Source: Paenisporosarcina indica
GTDB lineage: Bacteria; Bacillota; Bacilli; Bacillales_A; Planococcaceae
DNA: 64,000 nucleotides
Assembly (NCBI RefSeq): GCF_001939075.1
Contig: NZ_MPTA01000003.1
Coordinates: 1-64,000, forward strand
Direction of reading: 5' to 3'
Shown here: positions 48,157-56,513 of the stretch, piece after piece
How positions within the stretch are numbered: position 1 is the first letter of the stretch
Layout of the letters: every line of letters begins with the position of its first letter
Program-made: the position numbers and the translations under genes
Notes under the pieces: model-generated
Told to the model about the DNA's origin: nothing
The model's database searches: none
What the model saw: the letters and a program-made list of their open reading frames with translations, nothing else

Positions 48157-49304
48157 CTTTTTTTCCCCCTTTGTTGAAGTGTTTTGGAAGAGCCTTCAAC
48201 TAAATGGCCTTGATCCCATACTTTCTGTACAGGTTTCGAAGGCAATTCTTTTGTCCACTTTTTATAATTTTTTTCATCTGTGTATGTTAATAATGACAAC
48301 ACTTCCCCATCTGCACCTGCTCGACCTGTTCGCCCAGAACGATGTAGATACGGTTCAATCGCGTGTGGAACATCAACATGTATTACATGTGTCAATCCTT
48401 CAATGTCAAGCCCACGTGCTGCAATATCGGTAGCAATTAATATACTTACTTCTCCCTTTCGGAACGACGATAATGCTTGCTTACGCTCTTCTTTCTTCAT
48501 ATCTGAATGTAGCGCAACGATCTTAGCTTCACGGAATTTCAATTTCGCTTCCTTCATCAGTAACTGATCTAAATTGTTAACAAAAGCCAACCCTTTTAAT
48601 CCCTCGACGTATGCTAAACGTCTTAGTAAATCGGTTTTGTCTCGCTCTTCAACTTTAACGAATGAATGAACAACCTTTCCTTGGGCAGGTAATTCTTCGT
48701 GTGTAATGTGAATACGAACCGGTTCTTTCATTATTCGGTTTGCTACTAACTCGATTTCTTCCGTAATTGTAGCAGAAACAACTACGATTTGACGGTCATG
48801 GTTTGAACCGTCTATAAGTGATTTAACAATATTGCGATGTTCTCTTGCTAAAAGTTGGTCGCCTTCGTCTAATACTATATGACGAATTTCGTGCAGTTTA
48901 AGCTTTTTCGATTTCATTAATTCATTTAATCGACCAGGAGTTCCCACTACAATCGTAGGTTTTTTCTTTAATTTTTCTAGTTGGCGTGCCATGTTGGCCC
49001 CACCAATTAATTGAGCAATTGTAATATCCGTGTCAGCAGTCCACTCACGCAAAACTTCAACAATTTGCATTGATAATTCTTGTGACGGTGCAACAATAAG
49101 TGCTTGTGTTTTTTGCAATGAGCCTTCCACTTGGTTGAGTATCGGTAAAACGAAAGCTAATGTTTTACCAGACCCTGTTGGAGATTGTGCAACGATGTCT
49201 TTCCCTTCAAGCATGCTTGGGATTAACTGCGTTTGCACAGGCATTTCATAATCAAATTTCCATTTATTTTGGAGTTCTGGTTTTAAGTTTTCGATAAATG
49301 ACAT
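48153..49304 (-). CDS. yfmL: DEAD-box RNA helicase (YfmL-like) with DEGD motif
   Basis: The 383-residue helicase has the two-domain core and little extension: Q-motif MPVQTQLIP (21-29), motif I SPTGSGKT (41-48), GG, TPGR, motif II, motif III SAT, and motif VI HRSGRTGRAG. Motif II reads DEGD (146-149) instead of DEAD. In B. subtilis YfmL takes part in 50S ribosome assembly at low temperature; the same role here is inference. The start is ATG 49304 after AAAGGTGG; the GTG at 49316 overlaps that site. Confidence 0.85.
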   Translation of the reverse strand: MSFIENLKPELQNKWKFDYEMPVQTQLIPSMLEGKDIVAQSPTGSGKTLAFVLPILNQVEGSLQKTQALIVAPSQELSMQIVEVLREWTADTDITIAQLIGGANMARQLEKLKKKPTIVVGTPGRLNELMKSKKLKLHEIRHIVLDEGDQLLAREHRNIVKSLIDGSNHDRQIVVVSATITEEIELVANRIMKEPVRIHITHEELPAQGKVVHSFVKVEERDKTDLLRRLAYVEGLKGLAFVNNLDQLLMKEAKLKFREAKIVALHSDMKKEERKQALSSFRKGEVSILIATDIAARGLDIEGLTHVIHVDVPHAIEPYLHRSGRTGRAGADGEVLSLLTYTDEKNYKKWTKELPSKPVQKVWDQGHLVEGSSKTLQQRGKKR

Positions 49305-49444
49305 GGTCGATTCCACCTTTATACATACGTGATTTTAGTTTAACATAATTCGCTTATTTAAGCCTTTTTATGTGAAAACGATTCGTTTCAAAATATAAGA
49401 TAAACCAGGCAAAGTGTACCAGGTCCTTGTTTATGATTGAAAAC

Positions 49445-49560
49445 TGATAATGATCATTGACACATCCAGACTCCCAGGTCACTATGGATGCCTAAATGCT
49501 GCACCATGATCTAAGAAGAAAGAGGGGCACGAATGTGACTTCGCATCCCCTCTCTTTTTC
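49445..49560 (+). ncRNA. Candidate Fur-controlled small RNA with terminator
   Basis: TGATAATGATCATTG (49445-49459) resembles a Fur box and overlaps the consensus -35 TTGACA (49457-49462); 17 bases later is a weak -10, CACTAT. About 70 bases downstream an AGAGGGG/CCCCTCT stem (49521-49553), with an inner CGAA/TTCG pair, is followed by CTTTTTC. The hairpin could equally be the terminator of the amidase gene on the minus strand, so the RNA is only a candidate. The rest of 49317-49600 holds nothing else seen. Confidence 0.35.
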
Positions 49561-49600
49561 AGATCATCCTGCATTTTAAAACTTATCTTAATGCTTTAAC

Positions 49601-51052
49601 TTATGGTTTTCTCCGTGCTTGTACTCTTTGTTCAAATGCATAGGCTATGGATATGAGCAAAGGTTCACTCCATGCTCTCCCGGAAAATGTGAGGCCAAAT
49701 GGTTCGCCAGCTTGGGAAAAACCAGCTGGAACTGTTATAGATGGGCAACCTGCCGCTGCTCCAATACTACATCCATGGTCCTGAGGGAAAACTAGTGCAT
49801 CAAGTTCCAGATCATCTAGTGATTTACTCAATCCAATTTCACCCGCTAAATAACGATTGCGTTCCAAAGCTTCAATATATTCTTTTTCTATTAATGTCCC
49901 TGTAGTACGTTCCGATTTCTCAAGCAATACCTGTCCATACGGAAGTGTTTCCTTTGAATGTTGCTTATTAAAGTTTATAACGTCTGCAAGTGAACGTATC
50001 GGATTAGATGGACGCGTCTTTCCTAAATATGAATTTAAATCCGCTTTAAATTCATGTGTAAGAACAGCGTACCCTAAATCATCTTCCAGGCATGCAAGGT
50101 CAACATTGTCCACGATATCTGCACCAAGTTCACGTAATACCGTTACTTGTTTATCGAACAGTTCAGCACGTTCCGTTGTTACTTCCCTGTCAAAAATGGA
50201 ACGAGCGATTCCAATCCTTTTCCCACGTAATGCGTTCAAATCCAAACAATTGATCCAGTCAACCTTATCCAAATGCCTGCTTTTACGCGTAATCGAATCG
50301 AATTCATCTTTTCCTATTATGCTCGAAAACACATGTACAGCATCCTCTACGGTGCGTGTCATAGGTCCCGCAGTATCTTGTGTATGAGCCAATGGAATAA
50401 TACCTGTTCTGCTTATTGCACCTACAGTAGGTTTCAAGCCTACCAATCCATTTTGCGCAGCAGGGTTGAGTATTGATCCAGATGTTTCTGTCCCAATAGC
50501 CGCTGCAGCCAAATTCGCTGCAATCGCCGCTGCGGATCCTGAACTTGAACCACCTACGTCAAACGGACCGTAAGGATTTTTCACTTGTCCTCCTCGTGAA
50601 CTATAACCATTTGTCATTCGGTCTGACATGAAATTGGCCCATTCTGTCATATTTGTTTTCCCTAAAATAATGGCACCCGAATCCCGTAACTTTTTCACAA
50701 GTGTAGCGTCTTTCAATGCATAGTGGTTGGCGAGTGATAAAGAACCGGCGCTTGTATGTAAATCATCCGCAGTATCGATATTATCTTTGATAAGGATAGG
50801 AATCCCGTGAAGCATCGAACGGGGACCTTTTTCTAGTCGTTCATCATCTAGTGCTTGTGCAATCTGAATCACCTTTGAGTTAACTTCAAGTACTGCATTA
50901 ATATTTGGATTTCTTTCCGCAATTATCTCTAAATACATGAAGACTAAATCTTCTGATGTCATTTCATTTGTAGCCATTTTTTCTTGCATTTGTGCAATCG
51001 TTGCTTCATCTAACCATTCTTCCATTAATTTTTTACGTTTTGCTTGATTCAT
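49601..51052 (-). CDS. Amidase signature family enzyme
   Basis: The 483-residue hydrolase carries the Ser-cisSer-Lys triad: Lys in GIPILIKDNIDT (about residue 92), the amidase signature GGSSSGSAAAIAANLAAAAIGTETSGSI with both serines. It is GatA-like in fold but stands alone without gatB or gatC, so it is probably a free amidase such as a peptide-amide or drug-amide hydrolase. ATG 51052 follows GTGGAGGAAATCAC. The 222 bases between it and the FbpA-like gene hold only the latter's terminator. Confidence 0.9.
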   Translation of the reverse strand: MNQAKRKKLMEEWLDEATIAQMQEKMATNEMTSEDLVFMYLEIIAERNPNINAVLEVNSKVIQIAQALDDERLEKGPRSMLHGIPILIKDNIDTADDLHTSAGSLSLANHYALKDATLVKKLRDSGAIILGKTNMTEWANFMSDRMTNGYSSRGGQVKNPYGPFDVGGSSSGSAAAIAANLAAAAIGTETSGSILNPAAQNGLVGLKPTVGAISRTGIIPLAHTQDTAGPMTRTVEDAVHVFSSIIGKDEFDSITRKSRHLDKVDWINCLDLNALRGKRIGIARSIFDREVTTERAELFDKQVTVLRELGADIVDNVDLACLEDDLGYAVLTHEFKADLNSYLGKTRPSNPIRSLADVINFNKQHSKETLPYGQVLLEKSERTTGTLIEKEYIEALERNRYLAGEIGLSKSLDDLELDALVFPQDHGCSIGAAAGCPSITVPAGFSQAGEPFGLTFSGRAWSEPLLISIAYAFEQRVQARRKP

Positions 51053-51228
51053 GTGATTTCCTCCACTACGAATTTGTTAATACCTATAGTAAGTTATTCT
51101 AGCTGAAACTACCGAGTGATTCGGCTTTTACATTCATATTTCTGAATATTATTTTCTCCGTAAAACCTATTTCAAATCATATGTCGTTTAGTTTATTTTC
51201 AGTGTATTTTGTAGCATAAAAATAATCG

Positions 51229-51268
51229 AAAAAAAATCAGAATATCAGGAGTTTCCCTGTTACTCTGA
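51229..51268 (-). terminator. Terminator of the FbpA-like gene
   Basis: On the minus strand TCAGAGTAACAGG pairs with CCTGATATTCTGA around a short loop, followed by eight T. Confidence 0.88.
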
Positions 51269-51275
51269 CGCTTTC

Positions 51276-51428
51276 TTACTCTTCTATTTCTAGATGTTCT
51301 TTTATTAATTCATATAAAGTTAGTTCATATAATTGTTTTCCCTCAATTTTAAAAACACCTTGTTCTACTAAATCTTCAATAACGGTCATTTTTTTATTAT
51401 CCATTTTCGTTTCTGTTGGCACAAACAT
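51276..51428 (-). CDS. fbpA: Small FbpA-family protein (Fur-regulated basic protein A-like)
   Basis: The 50-residue protein ends with VIEDLVEQGVFKIEGKQLYELTLYELIKEHL, the core pattern of the FbpA family, thought in B. subtilis to work with the iron-sparing RNA FsrA. Here the peptide is acidic rather than basic. ATG 51428 follows AAGGAG with normal spacing. No clear Fur box was seen in front of it; it lies 46 bases behind vanZ and may be cotranscribed. Iron control is therefore inference from the family name only. Confidence 0.65.
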   Translation of the reverse strand: MFVPTETKMDNKKMTVIEDLVEQGVFKIEGKQLYELTLYELIKEHLEIEE

Positions 51429-51474
51429 GATGTAAAACTCCTTAAAAATTAGATTCACATCCTGTATACCCGAC

Positions 51475-52050
51475 TCATCTCAATTTAAAACGGTCCTTAA
51501 TTACTGTAGGAAAGTTTTTATACACTATATATCCAACACTTGTACCTAAAGAATTGAGCCACAAATCGTCTATATCACTACTTCTCATTTGAGGAAGCTG
51601 TAGAATCTCAATGGTTAATGACAAAAGGAATCCTATTCCAATCGTTCGCCATGCTCGATCATACTTTTTCCACAGTAAGGGAAGTAAAAATCCAATCGGA
51701 ATAAAAATCACAATATTCCCTAAAAAATTTATTACAAATGGTTGCCACAAATCCAAGTATTTGATGGCGTTAAACGTATAGGTAAACACTCTGAAAAGTT
51801 CGAGGTTTATCGCTTGGTGATTTCCATTTACAAATATTACCTCTCCCCCATTCGTGTATACGGATGGTAAGATTGTTTGTGATAACAAACCGGTTAAAAA
51901 CATAAAAAAACCGGCAATGCCGAATTCATGTAAAAGTGTCGTCCTGATTTTCTTACGTTTTATTCGGAAAAACCTTACGATTATAATGAGGGGTAAGATC
52001 AATAACATGTAGAAACCCATTTCTTGGATATATCGCAGAATTGAATTCAT
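51475..52050 (-). CDS. VanZ family membrane protein
   Basis: The 191-residue protein has five or so hydrophobic segments and the VanZ hallmarks NFLGNIVIFIPIGFLLPLLW, FLLSLTIEILQLPQMRSSDIDDLWLNSLGTSVGY. VanZ proteins have been linked to teicoplanin tolerance and lipophilic compound handling, but roles of most members are unknown. The start ATG 52050 (MNSILRYIQEMG) follows AGGTGTGCTTCT; the upstream ATG 52074 has no site. Confidence 0.85.
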   Translation of the reverse strand: MNSILRYIQEMGFYMLLILPLIIIVRFFRIKRKKIRTTLLHEFGIAGFFMFLTGLLSQTILPSVYTNGGEVIFVNGNHQAINLELFRVFTYTFNAIKYLDLWQPFVINFLGNIVIFIPIGFLLPLLWKKYDRAWRTIGIGFLLSLTIEILQLPQMRSSDIDDLWLNSLGTSVGYIVYKNFPTVIKDRFKLR

Positions 52051-52246
52051 AGAAGCACACCTAATATCTTTCATATAGTACTCTTATTCTAATGTGTTTC
52101 GCTAGAGAATGAAAATTTAAGTTTGAAACAAATTGAACTTAAGTACGTATTCAACTATCGATACATGGATACTATAATAGTATAAAAGCTTTTTCAAGGT
52201 ACAAACTCGCACTAATTATGGTGCAAGTCAAATAAGGAGGCAATTT

Positions 52247-53389
52247 ATGCGATACATTAGCACAATCCTTAGTTTACTTTTTGTCGCATACTTAACAAGC
52301 CCGCTCTGGGAAAAACCAGCAAGTGAATTTGTGGATGTGTCATTTTTAGATGCCATTGATGCTCAAGTAATTAAAGGATATAACTTTATAAAAGACCAAC
52401 CATTTATCGAGAAAACATTAAATGACTTTTCAAATACAGTTGCAACGATTCCTGCAAAGTTGACATTGCAACCAGGGGAAACACTTTATGAGCCTGTAAA
52501 AAAAGTAGATAAACCCACTTTAGCAACCCCAACTGACGGTTTATTTTCAGTACATAACGTTCAAATTGGTGATGCAATGAGCGAAGTAAATGCTGAACTG
52601 GGAAAGGCACAACGAATTACAACGAACGAATATGGCACACAGTGGCACACCTTCCACACAGATTATCAAAACTTTCTAATGGTTTCATTTGATGAATCTT
52701 CTCGTGTGAATGGCTTATTTACTAATAATGATTTAATTGCGTCAACCTACGGCATTAAGTTAAGTAGTTCAAAATCAAGTGTGCAAGAAGCACTTGGAGA
52801 TCCGATCAAACACATCATGAAAGGCAACGTCAATTATATTTTGAATAATGATGGAGAAATGGATACTTTCTTAATTGAAAATGTCTTTGTGACGGTTTTT
52901 TATGACATTCACGAAAGCAATACGGTAACTGCGATTCAAATTATTTCTGAATCACTCGAGAACCAAAAACCAGCTCTTTATGGGGAAACAAGCGAGACAT
53001 TACAACAAGGTTTTGAATTTCAGTTATTTGATTTAACAAATGCCGCACGTGTTCACCATAACATCCCACCTGTCAGATGGGAATCCACCATTCGAGGGAC
53101 TGCTTATAAGCATAGTCTAGACATGGCTGAACAAAATTATTTTAATCATACAAACTTAGAAGGTCAGTCTCCTTTTGATCGTATGAGTTCGGATGGCATT
53201 GACTATTCAGTTGCAGGTGAGAATTTAGCATATGGACAATCTAGTAGTATTTTTGCGCATGAGGGATTAATGAATTCTATTGGCCATCGCAAAAATTTAT
53301 TGAAAAGCGATTTTACGTTTCTTGGTGTAGGGGTCGCGTTTAATGATGAGAATCAACCGTATTATACGGAGAATTTTTATAAGCCTTGA
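52247..53389 (+). CDS. CAP domain protein with CAP-associated N-terminal domain
   Basis: The 380-residue secreted protein has an N-terminal membrane anchor or signal (residues 1-20), a CAP-associated beta domain (about 100-240, with VQIGDAMSEVNAELGKAQRI and a second repeat SSKSSVQEALGDPIKHI), and a C-terminal CAP/SCP domain (265-380) with YKHSLDMAEQNYFNHTN, GENLAYGQ and NSIGHRKNLL. It resembles YlbC/YkwD of Bacillus; function at the cell surface or in spores is unknown. ATG 52247 follows AAGGAGGCAATTT. Confidence 0.88.
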   Translation: MRYISTILSLLFVAYLTSPLWEKPASEFVDVSFLDAIDAQVIKGYNFIKDQPFIEKTLNDFSNTVATIPAKLTLQPGETLYEPVKKVDKPTLATPTDGLFSVHNVQIGDAMSEVNAELGKAQRITTNEYGTQWHTFHTDYQNFLMVSFDESSRVNGLFTNNDLIASTYGIKLSSSKSSVQEALGDPIKHIMKGNVNYILNNDGEMDTFLIENVFVTVFYDIHESNTVTAIQIISESLENQKPALYGETSETLQQGFEFQLFDLTNAARVHHNIPPVRWESTIRGTAYKHSLDMAEQNYFNHTNLEGQSPFDRMSSDGIDYSVAGENLAYGQSSSIFAHEGLMNSIGHRKNLLKSDFTFLGVGVAFNDENQPYYTENFYKP

Positions 53390-53465
53390 GGAAAAGAACG
53401 AGTACTGACATATGAGGTCACTAAAAAAAGTCATTATTATAAACTGGACTAAGTTTTCCCTCTAA

Positions 53466-53611
53466 TACACGCTTCGGCACTTTTGGGATGCCTTCGCGTG
53501 TAACCGGGTAGAAAATGGTTTGAATGCAGTATTAACTGAAAAAGCAAAATGGGAGCATGTGACAAAGTCACATTGCTCCCATTTTAAAGGTGCGGAGCTT
53601 TGCAAAGCTCC
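53466..53611. repeat. Cluster of three hairpins between convergent genes
   Basis: TACACGC/GCGTGTA (53466-53472, 53496-53502) with an inner GGCA/TGCC; then AAAATGGGAGCATGTGAC with its near-complement (53547-53585); then an 18-bp perfect palindrome GGAGCTTTGCAAAGCTCC (53594-53611). The middle one is probably the terminator for the SLH protein gene on the minus strand. No gene lies in 53390-53636. Confidence 0.7.
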
Positions 53612-53636
53612 CGAAAACCTATGTGATAATGTTTTT

Positions 53637-54941
53637 TTATTGTGCAGTAGTTTTAGCTTGTATTCGAACTAAAATGACGGCAAATTGTGCTTTAGTCGTC
53701 TTGTCATGTAATCCAAATGCACCATTTGAATAACCATTCATAATTTTAGTTGAAGTCAACGCACTGATGTATGGAGTTGCCCAGTACGATTTGCTAATGT
53801 CTTTGTATGCTGGAGTTGTGCCATCCCCTTTTAATTGGAACGCCAGTGCAACAACTTTTGCCAATTGAACTCGAGTCAAGGGAGCATCAGGATTGAAGTT
53901 TGTATCTTTCGTGAATACTCCCGCTTCTGTTAATTTAGCAATCGCCATGTAAAATGGATGCGTTTCTGATACATCTTTGTATCCTGGGTTGACTGGAATA
54001 CTTTTAGTTAATGGAATTAATCCGAACAATATATTGGCTACTTCACCACGCGTTATGGCTTGTTCAGGATAAACATTGCCTTTTTCATCTAGATTATAAA
54101 CTTTGCTAGCGAGCAACAAATTCAATTCCTTCTCAGCCCAGTGACCTGCTGGAACATCTTTCGCAACTACTTGTCGTTTGGCTAAACTTTCTAATAAGGC
54201 TTCACTCATTAACTTATATCCTTCCGTATTTGGATGGATATCTAATGGGTTTGGCAAATACGCTTTCGGATCATTCCCAAACTTTTCGTATACAGACACA
54301 AATGTTGCACCTTGTGAAACTGCAACACTTTCAATCGTTTTATTCAACGTATGTGTTAACTCGATCAATTTAGGCTTTTGTACATCCGCTACATAAGGAA
54401 AAGGGAAATAATATCCCATAACGTAGACTTGTGCTTGTGGATTCAATTCTTTAATTGCATTTAATATTAATGAGTAATTTACTGCTACATTCTTTAAGTT
54501 TCCAGGTATTTTCGTCTCATCAAGAACGAGCACTTTTTTCTCGGAATCTAGCTTAGCGTCTTTCAGCAAATCAATTGCACCTGCAGAAATAGTAATCGTA
54601 TTCGAACTTTTGACAGCTTCTCTGACTTGTACATTCGTCGTTAAGTCTTCTAACACATCATTGGTTTTATCTCCAGGTACAGCAAATGCCTTCGAATAAC
54701 TACCAAGAAGATTTTTCTCTTTTAAAGCAGCTGCTGTAAAATCCGAATACCCATTATCAAGCGTTTTATATGGGGTCGACCCTGCGGCCAGTGAATCACC
54801 CAACGCCAAATAATTCACTGTGCCTGCATTTGCAGATGCATTTGGCACAACAAGCGATAGTACTAATACAAACAGTAAAGTCACACTGATTATTCTTCTT
54901 TTCCATGTTTCTCTCATTATGATTGCCACTCTCCATTTCAT
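53637..54941 (-). CDS. SGNH hydrolase with three C-terminal SLH domains
   Basis: The 434-residue secreted protein has a signal peptide (hydrophobic core about 18-35, cleavage after SANA), an SGNH catalytic domain (residues 40-265: ALGDSLAAGSTP, ISAGAIDLL, DIHPNTEGY) and three S-layer homology repeats (about 268-325, 328-385, 387-434; for example AITRGEVANIL, PLTRVQLAKVV, TTKAQFAVIL). The second SGNH block has Ile where Asn is usual (SAGAIDLL against SAGANDLL in the paralogue), so the oxyanion asparagine may be missing. It should be anchored to the wall polymer. ATG 54941 or 54917 could be the start. Confidence 0.88.
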   Translation of the reverse strand: MKWRVAIIMRETWKRRIISVTLLFVLVLSLVVPNASANAGTVNYLALGDSLAAGSTPYKTLDNGYSDFTAAALKEKNLLGSYSKAFAVPGDKTNDVLEDLTTNVQVREAVKSSNTITISAGAIDLLKDAKLDSEKKVLVLDETKIPGNLKNVAVNYSLILNAIKELNPQAQVYVMGYYFPFPYVADVQKPKLIELTHTLNKTIESVAVSQGATFVSVYEKFGNDPKAYLPNPLDIHPNTEGYKLMSEALLESLAKRQVVAKDVPAGHWAEKELNLLLASKVYNLDEKGNVYPEQAITRGEVANILFGLIPLTKSIPVNPGYKDVSETHPFYMAIAKLTEAGVFTKDTNFNPDAPLTRVQLAKVVALAFQLKGDGTTPAYKDISKSYWATPYISALTSTKIMNGYSNGAFGLHDKTTKAQFAVILVRIQAKTTAQ

Positions 54942-55032
54942 TTTGCACCTCTAAATGTATGTAGAAGAGTGTTGAAGTATACTAAATTTAAAAATTTGTA
55001 CTCTACAATTAATACTCTAGATTAATGGACAT

Positions 55033-56325
55033 TTATCTATTACCCAAAAAAACTGTTGATTCATCATAACTTTCCTGGGTTTCTGGCTTACATAGCTTAA
55101 AAGAAAATTCAAAAACTGATCCAGTGCCGATATCACTATTTACATGGACAGTACCCTTCATTGCCCTCACGATACTAAAAACAACCATCATACCAAGACC
55201 AGTACCACCACCACCTTTGGTTGTGTAGTATGGTTCACCTAAACGACTGACTTGTTCCTTCGTCATACCCATGCCTGTATCTTGGATGATAATTGTAATG
55301 TTTTGTGTTGTGGATTCAGTTTTGATAGACAATACACCACCACTGGGCATCGATTCAATTGCGTTTTTCATTACATTAATAAAGCATTGTAGAAACTTCT
55401 GTCGATTTCCTTCAATTAATCCCACAGCAGAAAAATTCGAAGTAAACTCGACTGAATTTCGATTTGCTAATGGATACAATAGCTTTAATACATTGCTGAG
55501 TTCTTCATTGACATTAAGTTTTTCCAACGATTCTAGTTCTGGTTTTGAAAAAGTTAAATAATCTTGTATGACTCTTTCAGCAGACTCTAGTTCTTCTTTG
55601 AGGATTGCGAGGTACTGGGCTCTTGTTTCTTTCTCAAGCGAATCATCTTCCATTAGTTGCACAAAACCAATTGCAGATGTTAAAGGATTTCGTATCTCAT
55701 GAGAAATCGCTGCTCCCATCTGCTCAACTACTTCTAATTTTTTTGATTTAACAAGGTGATTACGAATTAAAAGGTTTTTATTAATAATTTCTATGCTACA
55801 TGAAATCATTGCAACTCCAAGTGGGGGGACTACCATATATGCAAACCAAACGTCAAATGTTTGTATGGGAACGTTAAGAATTTCAATTCCAATTAAGATC
55901 ATCAAACTAACTACTATTGTGGTACTTACTGAATATAGAATTCGCTGCTTGGAGGTACGTTTGTAAAACCAGGGAGAGATACGCCAGATCAAAAAGCTAA
56001 ATAAACCATAAAATATTAAACCTGCAAAAAATCCAAGATCAATTCCGTGCAATCCGCGAATACTTACCAATACTAGACCCAATAGGGGACTCAATCCCAT
56101 ATAGAGACTACCTATCAAAAAAGGCACAATACGTAAATCTAATACCATTTCATCATTTAATCGATAACTAAAGATATTACAAATAATTAAGGCAACAACA
56201 AAATATAGAACAGCGGTTATTTTGTACACGCGATGACTGTTTGATTTTTCCACTCCTAGTAAACAAAAAAAGAGTAAAACAATCAATAGAGATAGATTAA
56301 ATAAAAAATGCATGGTTAGTTCCAC
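55033..56325 (-). CDS. KinB-like membrane sensor histidine kinase
   Basis: The 430-residue kinase has six to seven membrane helices (residues 5-185) with a 5TMR-LYT-like core around DLRIVPFLIGSLYMGLSPLLGLVLVSIRG, then HisKA with the phospho-accepting His209 in AAISHEIRNPLTSAIGFVQL, and HATPase with KNAIESM, DTGMGM and GGGTGLGMMV. Layout and C-terminal half resemble B. subtilis KinB, which feeds the sporulation phosphorelay. No response regulator is adjacent. GTG 56325 follows GAGGTATTCAT; ATG 56313 is possible. A diguanylate cyclase with a similar sensor lies 188 bases upstream on the same strand. Confidence 0.87.
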   Translation of the reverse strand: MELTMHFLFNLSLLIVLLFFCLLGVEKSNSHRVYKITAVLYFVVALIICNIFSYRLNDEMVLDLRIVPFLIGSLYMGLSPLLGLVLVSIRGLHGIDLGFFAGLIFYGLFSFLIWRISPWFYKRTSKQRILYSVSTTIVVSLMILIGIEILNVPIQTFDVWFAYMVVPPLGVAMISCSIEIINKNLLIRNHLVKSKKLEVVEQMGAAISHEIRNPLTSAIGFVQLMEDDSLEKETRAQYLAILKEELESAERVIQDYLTFSKPELESLEKLNVNEELSNVLKLLYPLANRNSVEFTSNFSAVGLIEGNRQKFLQCFINVMKNAIESMPSGGVLSIKTESTTQNITIIIQDTGMGMTKEQVSRLGEPYYTTKGGGGTGLGMMVVFSIVRAMKGTVHVNSDIGTGSVFEFSFKLCKPETQESYDESTVFLGNR

Positions 56326-56454
56326 ATGAATACCTCTTTTAGTTGATTTATAGGTATATTCTACCTTTTAAATAATACTATACACTATTTTTTTGCATTG
56401 TTTAAATAATTCTATTAACTATTATTCTATCTTTTTAATTAACAAATTCCAACC

Positions 56455-56496
56455 AAAAAAAGGCACATCAACAATGCGAATTGTTGGTGTGCCTTT
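56455..56496 (-). terminator. Terminator of the diguanylate cyclase gene
   Basis: On the minus strand AAAGGCACACCAACAAT pairs with ATTGTTGATGTGCCTTT, followed by T-rich DNA. Confidence 0.92.
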
Positions 56497-56513
56497 CATG
56501 ACATTAAGCAATC

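Noticed and set aside
49857-50387. 176-codon plus-strand open frame
   Set aside because: It lies wholly antisense to the conserved amidase gene; serine- and arginine-rich shadow coding.
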